From Phaeosaccion multiseriatum (taxonomy: Eukaryota > Ochrophyta, other classes), in contig OZ218961.1 in assembly GCA_965112735.1 (NCBI GenBank), forward strand, positions 1,550,001 to 1,614,000: a DNA stretch of 64,000 bases, written 5' to 3'. The position numbers and the translations under genes are program-made. The number at the start of each line of letters is the position of its first letter. Within the stretch, counting starts at the first letter, position 1. Of this stretch, positions 52,901 to 62,158 are shown piece by piece. The notes under the pieces were generated by a model. That model searched no databases. It had not been told where the DNA came from and saw only the letters and a list, made by a program, of their open reading frames with translations.

Positions 52901-53029
52901 GCCGAGCCTACCTATGTTATTAAGTTTGAGGATGGAGACCGCATGGAGCTGCCTTTGCCGTACGCCTCGTATTCTATTGCTATGGAGCCAGAGATTGGAG
53001 ATTGGTGCCTTTTGCGCAAACAGCCGTGA
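49988..53029 (+). CDS. Element F1 pol fragment: RNase H, integrase, chromodomain-like and Tudor-like ends
   Basis: About 1,010 residues open from the LTR edge to 53029; the ATG in the LTR (49946) is in frame but probably not the natural start. Parts: RT thumb FIGLAGYYRRYTPRM; RNase H (LYTDAAQTCGFGAVLSQ, AYTDHKALAYM); integrase zinc module (HASPWAGHYGV...CLQCQARD); integrase core acids (SVDYFGPL, ILSDMGSQFTAH, SNGSAESFMK). A GPxxI-type C-terminal module follows (LHPWHGPLEIVNVG). After it comes a chromodomain-like segment (IEYCVEWADGLISWEMETTL), then a Tudor-like segment (VWYRGEVSKV...YVIKFEDGDRMELPL). Two reader-like modules in a row are unusual for an integrase tail. Confidence 0.82.
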   Translation, partial: TWCSFIGLAGYYRRYTPRMTMLLQPLTELTKKGVPFEMTPERVSCMRQICDELENAVALAYPDFEASMSGERPLKLYTDAAQTCGFGAVLSQDDAEGKERIIACASRVLVGSEKNWSVGDVELGALCYGVKKFRHWLYGSHFIAYTDHKALAYMESLRDKSARVQRMFEMLAPFQMKIVYRKGTLLGNADGFSRNALPVSGPEEAQILREQEEAIDSYALEFATVTDSEDRNLSGTLVDHAALVFSNLVELCVGVLLPAPSQVLPLRTQETDSSPSPVSASHSAPTSLGDLSMEEWARAQESDSECLAIRKYVEHKTLPSDRVAAQKIQVDARGCWVHRLKCGLPLLVYRDKRKRGAPLGGAGVQHRLVVPSPWRPLVLDSCHASPWAGHYGVVKMFDTLSRHYHWPTMEQDCSWWKRRCLQCQARDGALGVRRISWPIALSEMPTRPWQHTSVDYFGPLPTTTEGHFQYILVVRDRYSGYIELYPVTQSKYTAQGTAELLVDGVIARHGAPSTILSDMGSQFTAHVAEEVFAMMKVRHLHTTAYHAMSNGSAESFMKVLARGLSMLVCDFQSDWHLFLPHIARAYNWSRQAGRGISPYEICHGRAPRFPLPLLERDLDSFLCPDILDVGDTDFLVRLRERLLAADKYIRATHAAAERRNSKRTEEILSGAKRVTSSRRSADISDAFKLRKLPFKVGDYVYVYDPRGTFVGPDGRSRAGKLLHPWHGPLEIVNVGSLAPASAPIAKDGLRGGNVAPVNCICVKECDGKEKMVSVHRVKKCFHPADADADRPKGLPSGLCEYYLSRRIEGRRIALLEDDVQPDDGGVGEWIFRRIVDHRLTKLTQGHTSIEYCVEWADGLISWEMETTLTEDQVMSYWRDLLRKGVPAAHSKSVHVRKRTSLLTEWQALQRDGFVIPDGFELLPRPADAAACAKLLKVGAVVFHTFKVLERKTVWYRGEVSKVRKPRQRIAGAEPTYVIKFEDGDRMELPLPYASYSIAMEPEIGDWCLLRKQP

Positions 53030-53754
53030 GGATTGGTTATATGGGCATTTTTGGATCTGTGATTCCGAAAAGAATTTGAATTTGCTGCATCGGATGCACT
53101 TTGCTGTTTATGCTCGCCTTGTCAGCGGATTTCGCAGTGTTTTCGCGATGTATCTGCCACATGGATGCTCCTGGAGCTGGTTACTTGGTGCTTGCTATGG
53201 AAATTGGATTATGCTGCTCTACTTGCGGATTTGTTTGGAGGTATTGCCGTCCTTTGGTGACACACATTGAGACGAGGATTCGCTGCACGCATTTGGGATT
53301 TGGTTTGCTTTATTGATGGGATTGCTGCTACTGCTACTGCTGCTTATTGCGAAGGGTCTGATCAACTCTTCTGGAGCTCGAGAGTTTGGTTTTCTTTTGG
53401 AGGCAACACTGCTGGCGCTACGACTTGGGGGGTTGGCATTGATCGGTATTCATGCTTCAGCTCGCTGTGTGCACAACGGGTACGGGTCGGTTAGTATGTG
53501 GTTGTTCTCATTTTTCTTTTTGGTGTTGTGTCACACCGTTCTTTCTATTGTTTGCTGAAGAAGTTGGTGCTACGCTTTGGAATATGGATGCTTTGCTGCT
53601 TTGCTTGCTGCTAGATGCATGGGGTTTTGGACTTTGTTTCTTTCCCCATTGGTTTGCTCTAGTTCTATTAGAGGTTTGTGTGTGAGCTGCTCCTTTTCGC
53701 CTCACAGTTTTCTCAGTCCTTGGCTGGTTGGCCTCGGCCTTGGGGGGGGGAAGT
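53030..53754 (+). other. Element F1 3' non-coding region
   Basis: About 725 bp after the pol stop, rich in Leu/Phe/Cys-coding words in several frames but without a convincing gene. Its inverse is present in F2 (59345-60070), which shows that F1 and F2 are one family. Confidence 0.7.
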
Positions 53755-54184
53755 TGTGGAGTCTCAAAGGTGTTTGGTATGTTCGAATCCGGATTGTCGC
53801 CAGTTGGGGAACGTACGCCTCATATGAACGGCATGTCGCAGGAGGAGGATAGATAAGGAAGTGAGATTGATAAGGAAAGCTAATACACGCTCATCATAGG
53901 ATACGAATCCCTTTGCTTGTTGGTTGTCTAGGGTGTGTGGTCTGTCCCACATCCCAGGTGGCTCAGTATGCTCACAAATGTCGTCAGTTCATAGTTTCAG
54001 TTTCTTCGTTCAGTTTCAGTTTCCTTTTAGTTCTTTCCATCTCCTAAAATATTACTTCATCTCTCGTCCTTTCGTTTTCTCACGAGTGCTCCACCTCTGG
54101 TGGATAGCGACTGACCTCCTGCTATGTGCAGGTAGGGTCTATTGCTATTGGTAGTCATCCTTTCAGTGCACGACTCCACAGGTT

Positions 54185-56942
54185 GGAGTCGGAGTTCATT
54201 AACCTCGACACCTACGCGTTCTTACCAACGCATGCCGTTCTAGTGTCGGAAAGCATTCAGGCCGGCCTAAGGCCCAATGAATTCAAACAGCACGTACAGA
54301 GCGCGGCAAGGATGAAGGGCTGGGACCAGCTGAAGAAGAACCCAGATGCCTTTAAAAGACTCGTGAAGGAGGAGGCAAAGCTTTTCAGGTCTGCAGACCA
54401 GCTGATGGCTAAGCAGGCCAAACAGAAGAAAGACGGCAAGCAAAAGGAAGCCAACAAGGGCGACCAAAAGGGCAATGGCAAGAAGAGCGACGGGAACGAT
54501 GGAGGCGGCAAGCAGGGCGGTGGCAAAGGCGACGGCAGTAAGGGAGATGGCAAAGCTGAGGGAAATCGTGACGGAAAGAAAGACAAAGACAAGAAACTCA
54601 CGCAGGACCCCAACAAGCCAGGCCCATGTGACCACTGCGGGAGGCCCAACCACGACAAGGAGCACTGCTGGAAGCTACACCCGGAGCAGAAGCCTGCCAG
54701 CCTGTCCCAAGGACACCGGAGAGTTACTTTCGAGGAGGAGCTCACCGAGGACGCAGCAGCAGGCGCAGCGGCGGAGGAAGCAGTCAAGAAGGGAGTAGCA
54801 GCAAACCAAGACGCAGGTATGCACCAGCTGTTCCTTAGAGATGATGGGATGGCGGAGCTCTCTCTCACGGAGGAGGGCCCGGTTGTAAAGGTCCCCATCT
54901 TGATTGACAGTGGGTCAAGCACCACCAGCCTTAACCTCCCAGCTTTTCGCCAACTGCGTCACCATTATGGTACCAAGGCCATGGCGCTTGAGCCCATGCC
55001 TAGTGCGGTCCAAATGGACACAGCAAATGGCGCAGCAGAGATGACGAAGATGACTCCTCCCCTTACCCTGCGTTTCAGCACACCACAGGGGCCTGTCGAG
55101 TTGACGGGGCTCCGCCTGGGTTACGAGAGCAGCGATCAGCCTGCTCCTCTCGTGATCATAGGACGGCAGACAATCAAGGAGCATTTGCCGGACTTGGACC
55201 TGAGCAGCCTCAGCAGCAGTGCGGCCAGCGTCCACAACAATCTACAGCAGCGACGAGCAGCGGTGGTGGAGCAGGTGCCCCTGTCTGAGGACCTGCCCTA
55301 CATGTTCATGGAGGAGCACCTGCTGACGGAGGACGAGATCTTGTTTGATTCAATTCCCCTCTCTTTCTCTTCCTTCGATCAGGAGGACCACAAGGAGAGA
55401 GGGCTGGACAAGCGCTACTCTGATTTGGCCGATGTTTTCGAGAACGCCAAGGCCAACGGCCTCCCCAGTGACCAGCAACGTAAGTACCACGACTGGTTGT
55501 GGTCTCATAAGGATCAGTTTCGTTCTGAACTGATAGACGACCCTCCGGCTGAGGTGGAGCCGATGAAGCCTCGCTGGAAGCAGAATTTTGTGTGCCCCAA
55601 AATCCCCTTTCGTCGCATGAAGCCTAACATGAGGGAGTGGCTTGGAGCTTTCCTGTGCTTGCTGGCAACTTTTGGCCTTGTGTACAAGAACGCTCAGGCT
55701 TGCGCAGCATCACCAGCGCTCGTCACCCCTAAGGCTTCGGGAAGCTTTCGTGCTACGGTGGACTACCGAGTGGTCAACGAAGGACTCCACCCACAGCACT
55801 GGCCCATGGAGACCATCATTCCCCAGCTGCAGCAGATACTGTCCAAGGCGAGGCGCCTTGCAGTAGCAGACATGAACAAGGGCTATTGGCAATTCCCTGT
55901 TGACAAGGCAAGTCAGGAGATGTTCACCATCGCCACCCCGGACGGCCTTTTCACCCCGACGCGAGTCCCTCAAGGCCTGAGCATCAGCGTCGAGTACTAC
56001 CAGAGCACCATGCAGACAATCCTCGGAGATCTTTTCGGTAAATGCTGTGTGGTGTGGCTCGATGATGTGCTGATTTGGGGCGAGGACGATGATGACTTGC
56101 TGAACAATTTGACTTTGGTTTTCGATCGATTCGCGAAGGCCAAGCTTTTTTGCAGCGCACCCAAGTTTGTACTGTATGCTTTGGAACAGACTTACTGCGG
56201 TGTGACTTGTGGAGAAAATGGCGTGGGGCAGGACCCTGCACGCCTTCAGGGGCTGGTGGATTTGGCTGCCCCCACAGACGGAGGGCAATTGATGCAGTTC
56301 CTTGCCTCTCTCAACTGGTACCGCAGCCACCTCCCAGACCTCGCTCGTGTCTCTCTCCCTCTCCAGCAGCTTCTCAATCAGACTCTGGACGGACTGGAGG
56401 TGCGCAGCAAAGCACGGGCTGCGAAGCGGCCCATCACAGCAGAGGCGTGGACGCCCGAGTGTGCAGCGGCGTTTGCAGCGACGAAGGAGCTCTTGTGCTC
56501 TGCGGTCACGCTCACGACTCTGAAGGAGGGCTACGCCGTGTGCCTGTACACAGATGCATCGCATTTTGGGTGGGGCACCATGATCACGACTTTCCCTAAG
56601 GAGCTGTACTCCCCCGGCAAGTCTTTGGAGGACATCCCTCATGAGCCACTGGCCTTTGGCAGTGGCCTTTTCAGCGGCAGTCAGCTCAACTGGCCTACAT
56701 TGGACAAGGAAGGGTATCCAGTGGTACAAGCATTTCTGCGGTATGATTACCTCCTCTGGGGCCCTGACGTTATTGTCAATACGGACCACGCCAACGTGTG
56801 CTGCATTTTGATCCGAAGCAGCATGTTACGGCCCTCAGCAAGGCTACTGCACAGCGCCTTCAAGGCTGGGCAGTCATCCTCGGCCAATTTCGGTTTCTTT
56901 TGCAGCACCTCCCGGGCGAGAAGAATGTGTGGGGAGACATGA
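54185..56942 (+). CDS. Element H gag end, protease, RT and RNase H
   Basis: Continues gag in frame after G2. Visible: end of capsid (LNTDTYAF-like, FKQHVQSAARMKGWDQLKK); a Lys/Gly/Asp-rich basic stretch; zinc knuckle CDHCGRPNHDKEHC; protease PILIDSGSSTTSLNLP; RT motif A AVADMNKGYWQFPV and intact catalytic VVWLDDVLIW; RNase H (LYTDASHFGWGTM, TLDKEGYPV, VNTDHANV). Near 56790 the frame is lost. One missing base there would make the spacing after DHAN equal to that in element B. The last residues up to 56942 are in the wrong frame. Confidence 0.85.
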
Positions 56943-58582
56943 TCTCCCGCTTTCTCGCATTGCCTCCAGTGGCAATGCGGCAGCGGCACACTCTCTCCCT
57001 CCCTCCCCCCCCTCCCCCTGCGTGTCCCACTCTCGTGTCCCTTGATGCTCTCAGGTTAAGCCAACAGGAGCATGCCCCACTCTCTCAAAAGGGGGAAGGG
57101 GTAGATGGGACTGACAAGATTGTGGAGCCCGTTTCAGATATTGCTCTCGTGTGGCATGCAGATATGGAGCTCTACAAGACAGCAGCGGGAGAGGTGTGGG
57201 TTCCGGCAGCGGACAAGCAGCTTCAGCTACGGTTGTGTACAGAGGCGCACGCAGGAGGAGCATGCCATAGGCTCAAGACAGCAACCATGGAGCAGCTGCG
57301 TTTGATACATTGGCACGGCAAGGCAGATGACGTCAGCGCTTTCATCAAGCACTGCCTTCACTGCGTGGACTCTAGGGCAGGTGACAAGATACCCCGCCCC
57401 CTTGGTGAGACCCTCCATGGCAGCAAACCTGGAGAGGTGCATCACATGGACTGGCTCAGCATTGGAGAGTCGGACTCTGAGTTTGACAAGGGTATGAACA
57501 AATACCTCTTTGTGCAGATGGACGACCTCAGCGGCCTTTGCCTACTCACGGCTCACCCGAGTGTGCACGCTAATCTGGCAGTACGGGATCTTCTTCTGTT
57601 TGCCTCTCAGCATGGCATGCCGAGTATATGGGTGAGTGATCAGCCTACTCACTTCAAGAATCAGCTCTTGCGGGAGATGGCGGACATTTATAAGGTGAAT
57701 CATCACTTTTCAGTCGCTAACGTAGCGCACAGCAACGGCACGGTGGAGCAGCTAATGCGGCAGATCATTGTGGCTTTTCGAGCTGTTCTCTCTGAGCACA
57801 AGCTCCCGCCGACGGAGTGGGAGTCAGTCTTGCCCTTGGTCATGTATGGTCTCAACTCAGCAGTGCGCAAGCGGACTGGCTTGTCTCCATTGGAGATCAT
57901 CACAGGGCGGAAACCAGAGGCATTGCTTTCAGCGGAGCTTATCAAGCTTGGAGAGCAGTGGCACGTCGAGCCCATCAGCACGGAGAAGCTTCAAGCCATC
58001 TTGGCTGATACGCGGCAAGCTTTGGACCAGATGCACAAGACGGTGGCAGGCTCTCGTCAGACGCAGCGAGCTGCGGGGCGTAAGTCAGCCTCCAAGGGCA
58101 AGTTGCCCAACTTCATGGTCGGAGAGTTTGTTCTGGCAGCTCGTGTACGCAAGAAAGGACGCATGCACAAGCTCACGGCCACCTCGCGCGGGCCCTACAG
58201 AGTGCTTGATGCCTCTCATGCCCACGTCTACCTTATTCAGCACCTCCTCAGCGGCGAGCGGCTTACGGTACATGCCGAGCGGCTCATGTTCTACCACGAC
58301 GCCACTTTGGACATCACGACGGAGCTGAAGACCCACATCGAGTCGTCGGATAACCTGGCAAGGTATCAGATTGACTCCTTCGTTTCGCTTCGCAAGGAGC
58401 AAGGCGAGTATGAGGTGTTCGTTCACTGGCTTGGCTTTGAAGCCGATGAGCGCACCTGGGAGCCTCTTCATCAGCTTATGGAAGACATGACTGTTGCTAC
58501 CCTGCAGCGGTTTCTCCGACAGATGAAGCTCTCGACAGCGGTCAAGCGTGACCTGCTGCACATGCACAAGCTGCGTGTGTGA
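56798..58582 (+). CDS. Element H integrase and chromodomain
   Basis: Second part of pol in the shifted frame. It starts with the end of RNase H (LQGWAVILGQFRFLLQHLPG, WGDMISRF). Integrase has a zinc module (HAGGACHRLKTATMEQL...CLHCVDSRAG) and core acids in HHMDWLSI, IWVSDQPTHF and SNGTVEQLM. The C-terminus is a chromodomain (YEVFVHWLGFEADERTWEPL). It is closely related in order and sequence to element B. The break means this copy cannot make the full polyprotein unless the missing base is an assembly error. Confidence 0.85.
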   Translation: MLHFDPKQHVTALSKATAQRLQGWAVILGQFRFLLQHLPGEKNVWGDMISRFLALPPVAMRQRHTLSLPPPPPPACPTLVSLDALRLSQQEHAPLSQKGEGVDGTDKIVEPVSDIALVWHADMELYKTAAGEVWVPAADKQLQLRLCTEAHAGGACHRLKTATMEQLRLIHWHGKADDVSAFIKHCLHCVDSRAGDKIPRPLGETLHGSKPGEVHHMDWLSIGESDSEFDKGMNKYLFVQMDDLSGLCLLTAHPSVHANLAVRDLLLFASQHGMPSIWVSDQPTHFKNQLLREMADIYKVNHHFSVANVAHSNGTVEQLMRQIIVAFRAVLSEHKLPPTEWESVLPLVMYGLNSAVRKRTGLSPLEIITGRKPEALLSAELIKLGEQWHVEPISTEKLQAILADTRQALDQMHKTVAGSRQTQRAAGRKSASKGKLPNFMVGEFVLAARVRKKGRMHKLTATSRGPYRVLDASHAHVYLIQHLLSGERLTVHAERLMFYHDATLDITTELKTHIESSDNLARYQIDSFVSLRKEQGEYEVFVHWLGFEADERTWEPLHQLMEDMTVATLQRFLRQMKLSTAVKRDLLHMHKLRV

Positions 58583-58709
58583 ATGTTTTGTGTGAAGTTT
58601 TTTTCCTTTCAAAAGGTTTTTCTCAATTTGGCTACTCACTCGTTTTGTTCCTCCTTCTTTTCCCTTTAGCTCAACAGGATAGTTTCCTATCAAGCTTCTA
58701 AGGGGGGAC

Positions 58710-58885
58710 TGTGGAGTAGGCCACTCTTTCATGCCAAATCGGAAACCCGAGGCAATTGTTTAATATATTCTACTCTCGTTCTATCAATAAGGTTTTGACG
58801 TCTTATCTCTCCCACCAAGGAGTGGGGAGCCCACAGACAAAGAGTGTGAGTCACAGTTAGTTAGCGCAAGTTCACCGACGCTACA
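58710..58885 (+). repeat. Element H 3' LTR
   Basis: 176 bp, preceded by purine tract taaggggggac. Confidence 0.9.
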
Positions 58886-59134
58886 GTGTGCCTACCAAAT
58901 ATGCCAAATGCCGGCTTTGGGCGTCTTTGCCGACAGATTGGGCCATTTGAGCCTATCTGAGATCCCACTTGGCGCTGTTGTGGCAATGTCGTATCTGTCT
59001 TGGGCCTATGGTGCTGAGCCAATGCCTGGACTGGGCATGTTGTGACCAGCAAACGCGTCGTACGGGCTGTGTGTGCGCCCCAAATGCCGGCTTTGGGCGT
59101 CTTTGCCGACAGATTGGGCCATTTGAGCCTATCT
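58886..59134. repeat. 176/185-bp satellite, block 3
   Basis: About one and a half units between H and F2; it ends in the F2 target duplication ATCT (59131-59134). Confidence 0.9.
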
Positions 59135-62100
59135 TGAGCCACCTGGAATGTGGGACAGACCACACACCCCAGACAACCAACAAGCAAGGGGTTCTTATCC
59201 TATGTAGAGCGTGTATTAGCTTTCCTTATCAATCTCACTTTCCTATCTATCCTCCTCCTGCGACATGCCGTTCATATGAAGCTCGAGTTCCCCAAATGGC
59301 GACAATCCGGATTCGAACATACCAAACACCTTTGAGACTCCACAACTTCCCCCCCCCAAGGCCGAGGCCAACCAGCCAAGGACTGAGAAAACTGTGAGGC
59401 GAAAAGGAGCAGCTCACACACAAACCTCTAATAGAACTAGAGCAAACCAATGGGGAAAGAAACAAAGTCCAAAACCCCATGCATCTAGCAGCAAGCAAAG
59501 CAGCAAAGCATCCATATTCCAAAGCGTAGCACCAACTTCTTCAGCAAACAAAAGAAAATAACGGGGTGACACAACACCAAAAAGAAAAATGAGAACAACC
59601 ACATACTAACCGACCCGTACCCGTTGTGCACACAGCGAGCTGAAGCATGAATACCGATCAATGCCAACCCCCCAAGTCGTAGCGCCAGCAGTGTTGCCTC
59701 CAAAAGAAAATCAAGCTCTCGAGTGCCAGAAGAGTTGATCAGACCCTTCGCAATAAGCAGCAGTAGCAGTAGCAGCAATCCCATAAATAAAGCAAACCAA
59801 ATATCCCAAATGCGTGCAGCGAATCCTCGTCTCAATGTGTGTCATCAAAGGACGGCAATACCTCCAAACAAAGCCGCAGGCAGAGCAGCATAATCCAATT
59901 TCCATAGCAAGCACCAAGTAACCAGCTCCAGCAGCATCCATGCGGCATATACAACGCAAAAACACGATGCAATCCGCTGGGAAGGCTAGCATAAGCAGCA
60001 AAGCGCGTCCAATCCAGCAAATTCAAATTCTTTTTGGAATCACAGATCCAAAAATGTCCATATAACCAACCCCTGTAGAAAAGCCGAAAATGCCCTCGCA
60101 GAAGCACTCATGTTTTCCACTCCAAGCTCCTCGAACATCAACTCGTAGAAGCTATCCTTCAGCATACGCCGTACCAAGACCACTCCGCTGCGATTCCAAT
60201 CGTCCGCCACGAACTTCCGCTGTACCAGCTGAACAATACAACGAATGCAAAACACCTCGGTGCTGCGGTCCCGAAAAACGAACAAGTCCAATATCTCAAG
60301 CGCTGCTGCACCAATCCATCGACCACCGAGCCCGATAGCAAGAGGATAATCCATCCCTACTGCCGCAAGTAAGTCGCGCAAGCACAGCAAACCACAAGCC
60401 CTTTTCTCTCCCATTGCCCACGTTCACACCGCTCACGAGCCCCAACGCCGAAAAATCCATCACCTGCTCCTCTGCATCACAGGCAGGCCCCAAAACCCAC
60501 TCCATAGCTATTGTGAACGACCAAACGGCATGCCTCCGCCTTCCACGGCAGATAAGTAGCCACACTGCTCAAATGCCCCAATTCCCTTCAGCACCGGACG
60601 ACGGGCATCTCCGCACACCCCGTAGATGGCCACCAAATGCTGCTGCACCTCCCGAAATGCAAACGCCTTACACTCCCAATGCCGCCTTCCAATTCCCAAT
60701 GCCTCCCTTGCATGCTGCGCCCCTCCTGTCGCTCTTCGCTTCGCTGTTCTGGCCACAGGTTCAATATCCGCTCCACACGCAAACTCAAGGCGCCAACCAC
60801 CATCAAAGTGCTCCCCGGTTCCTTCCAACAGCCCGAATAGCTGCCTTCGTATCCATGCGGTCACCGCTGATGCTCGTACTAACTGCCTTGCTGTAGCTGC
60901 TTGTCCTGAGAGCCCAATTGCACCACTGCTGCCGTCCTGCTCTCGCGCAAAAACTCTCCAGGGGCGAGGAAGATGAACACAATGCCACCTTCCGGCTATC
61001 CTTTTGCGACTAATGCACTCACTCTCACTACCCCCGCTGGCCGTGCTCCCGTGCGGCCCGTGTGCATCGATAGTAGGCGGGGGCGAATCACTTATTGCTG
61101 TTGCTGTAGCGTTGCTGCTAAATTCCGCTTCTCCAAGCGGGGCTGTCTCTATGGTTATATCCGTTGCGCCAAGCGGGGCGTTCTCTATGGCTGTAGGCGA
61201 AGCACTCCCGTGGGCAATTTCCGCTGTATCAAGCGGGGCGGCGACGTTCTCAATGGCATCACTGATGGCTGTGGCTGTAGCGGTGCTGCAAATTTCCGCT
61301 TCTCCAAGCGGGGCTGTCTCTATGGCTGTATCCGCTTCTCCAAGCGGGGCGTCGGCGTGTTCTATGGCAATTTCCGCTGTATCAAGCGGGGCGGCGGCGT
61401 TCTCAATGGCATCACTGATGGCTGTGGCTGTAGCGGTGCTGCAAATGTCCGCTTCTCCAAGCGGGGCTGTCTCTATGGCTGTATCCGCTTCTCCAAGCGG
61501 GGCGTCGGCGTGTTCTATGGCAATTTCCGCTGCTCCAAGCGTGGCTTCCTCTCCCTCAATTTCCAAAATACTTCGCTCCATTGCGATCCCTGTTGCTTCC
61601 CCGCCCTCGTCCGCCTTAGACGGAGCGTAAAAGCTATGCATGTCCAGTGCCTCATCACAAGACAGCGATGCTGGCGTATCCCCATGCTGTGCTACTCTCT
61701 GCGAACACAAAGCCTTTCTTCGGTCCTCACGCAACAACTCTGCCTTTGTCTGTTGCATCCACTGTTCCACGAACTGCATAGACAGCTGATGCAACCGCAA
61801 TACATGCTGCTGAAACCAAAGCTGGTCATCACTGCTACGAGGAGAAACCAATCCAACCATCCTGCTGTGCAATCCCCATCGTTCTAGTCTTTTTCTGCTA
61901 CAGTCACGCAACACCAACAAAAGGAAAATCCCTCAGCTTCCACCAAGTTGAGCCACCTGGAATGTGGGACAGACCACACACCCCAGACAACCAACAAGCA
62001 AGGGGTTCTTATCCTATGTAGAGCGTGTATTAGCTTTCCATATCAATCTCACTTTCCTATCTATCCTCCTCCTGCGACATGCCGTTCATATGAAGCTCGA

Positions 62101-62158
62101 GTTCCCCAAATGGCGACAATCCGGATTCGAACATACCAAACACCTTTGAGACTCCACA
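59135..62158 (-). mobile_element. Element F2: F-family element with the D coding segment instead of pol
   Basis: LTRs at 59135-59344 and 61948-62158 are inverted relative to F1, so F2 reads on minus. Target duplication ATCT (59131-59134, 62159-62162) lies within the satellite sequence gagcctATCTgagatcc. The leader after the 5' LTR reads acTTGGTGGAAGCTGAGG, the best tRNA-type primer site in the window (starts TGG two to three bases after the LTR). The 3' part (59345-60070) is shared with F1. No RT or integrase. Confidence 0.88.
60508..61920 (-). CDS. Element F2 D ORF, unknown protein with internal repeats
   Basis: 470 open codons from near the 5' LTR (MLVLRDCSRKRLERWGL). The N-terminal 70 residues are helical (DQLWFQQHVLRLHQLSMQFVEQW). 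The middle holds two long direct repeats of about 50 residues (AEIAIEHADAPLGEADTAIE...AISDAIENAAAPLD). The C-terminal part (GLLEGTGEHFDGGWRLEFAC...) is shared with the D copy at 42285-42650. It may be the family's own gag or a captured host sequence; no zinc knuckle is visible. Short ORFs in other frames (60565-60296, 60414-60040) may be further exons or decay. Confidence 0.5.
   Translation of the reverse strand: MLVLRDCSRKRLERWGLHSRMVGLVSPRSSDDQLWFQQHVLRLHQLSMQFVEQWMQQTKAELLREDRRKALCSQRVAQHGDTPASLSCDEALDMHSFYAPSKADEGGEATGIAMERSILEIEGEEATLGAAEIAIEHADAPLGEADTAIETAPLGEADICSTATATAISDAIENAAAPLDTAEIAIEHADAPLGEADTAIETAPLGEAEICSTATATAISDAIENVAAPLDTAEIAHGSASPTAIENAPLGATDITIETAPLGEAEFSSNATATAISDSPPPTIDAHGPHGSTASGGSESECISRKRIAGRWHCVHLPRPWRVFAREQDGSSGAIGLSGQAATARQLVRASAVTAWIRRQLFGLLEGTGEHFDGGWRLEFACGADIEPVARTAKRRATGGAQHAREALGIGRRHWECKAFAFREVQQHLVAIYGVCGDARRPVLKGIGAFEQCGYLSAVEGGGMPFGRSQ

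Larger units (their letters stand above)
49777..53965 (+). mobile_element. Element F1: Gypsy-type element lacking gag, protease and most of RT
   Basis: LTRs of 211 bp at 49777-49987 and 53755-53965. Target duplication GTAT (49773-49776, 53966-53969). The sequence after the 5' LTR (acttggtgcag...) goes straight into the end of RT, so about the first half of the element is missing. The break is right at acttggtg, which is also the start of the leader in F2. A purine tract with nine G (53743-53754 region) precedes the 3' LTR. Insertion of this deleted form as a unit implies help from a complete F element. Confidence 0.88.
48535..54180 (+). mobile_element. Element G2: second G copy, its 3' LTR split by F1
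   Basis: 5' LTR 48535-48756. The 3' LTR begins at about 49767, is cut by F1 after tgtggaggtat, and resumes at 53970 to end at 54180. Target duplication GGTT (48531-48534, 54181-54184). The interior is nearly the same as in G1, including the 120-bp duplication. G2 lies in H gag and was itself the target for F1. Confidence 0.9.
47578..58885 (+). mobile_element. Element H: Gypsy/chromovirus-type element holding a solo F LTR and G2 (with F1)
   Basis: LTRs of 176 bp at 47578-47753 and 58710-58885 (TGTGGAGTAGGCC...GACGCTACA) look identical. Without insertions H is about 5.5 kb. It has one gag-pol frame, cut by a solo F LTR (48183-48394) and by G2 (48535-54180) in gag, and shifted by one base near 56790. 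Purine tract aaggggggac before the 3' LTR; leader palindrome AATAATCGATTATT (47753-47766). The outer flanks (CAGT left, GTGT right) do not match, so no target duplication is visible; the left neighbour is J, the right one is satellite. Confidence 0.85.
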
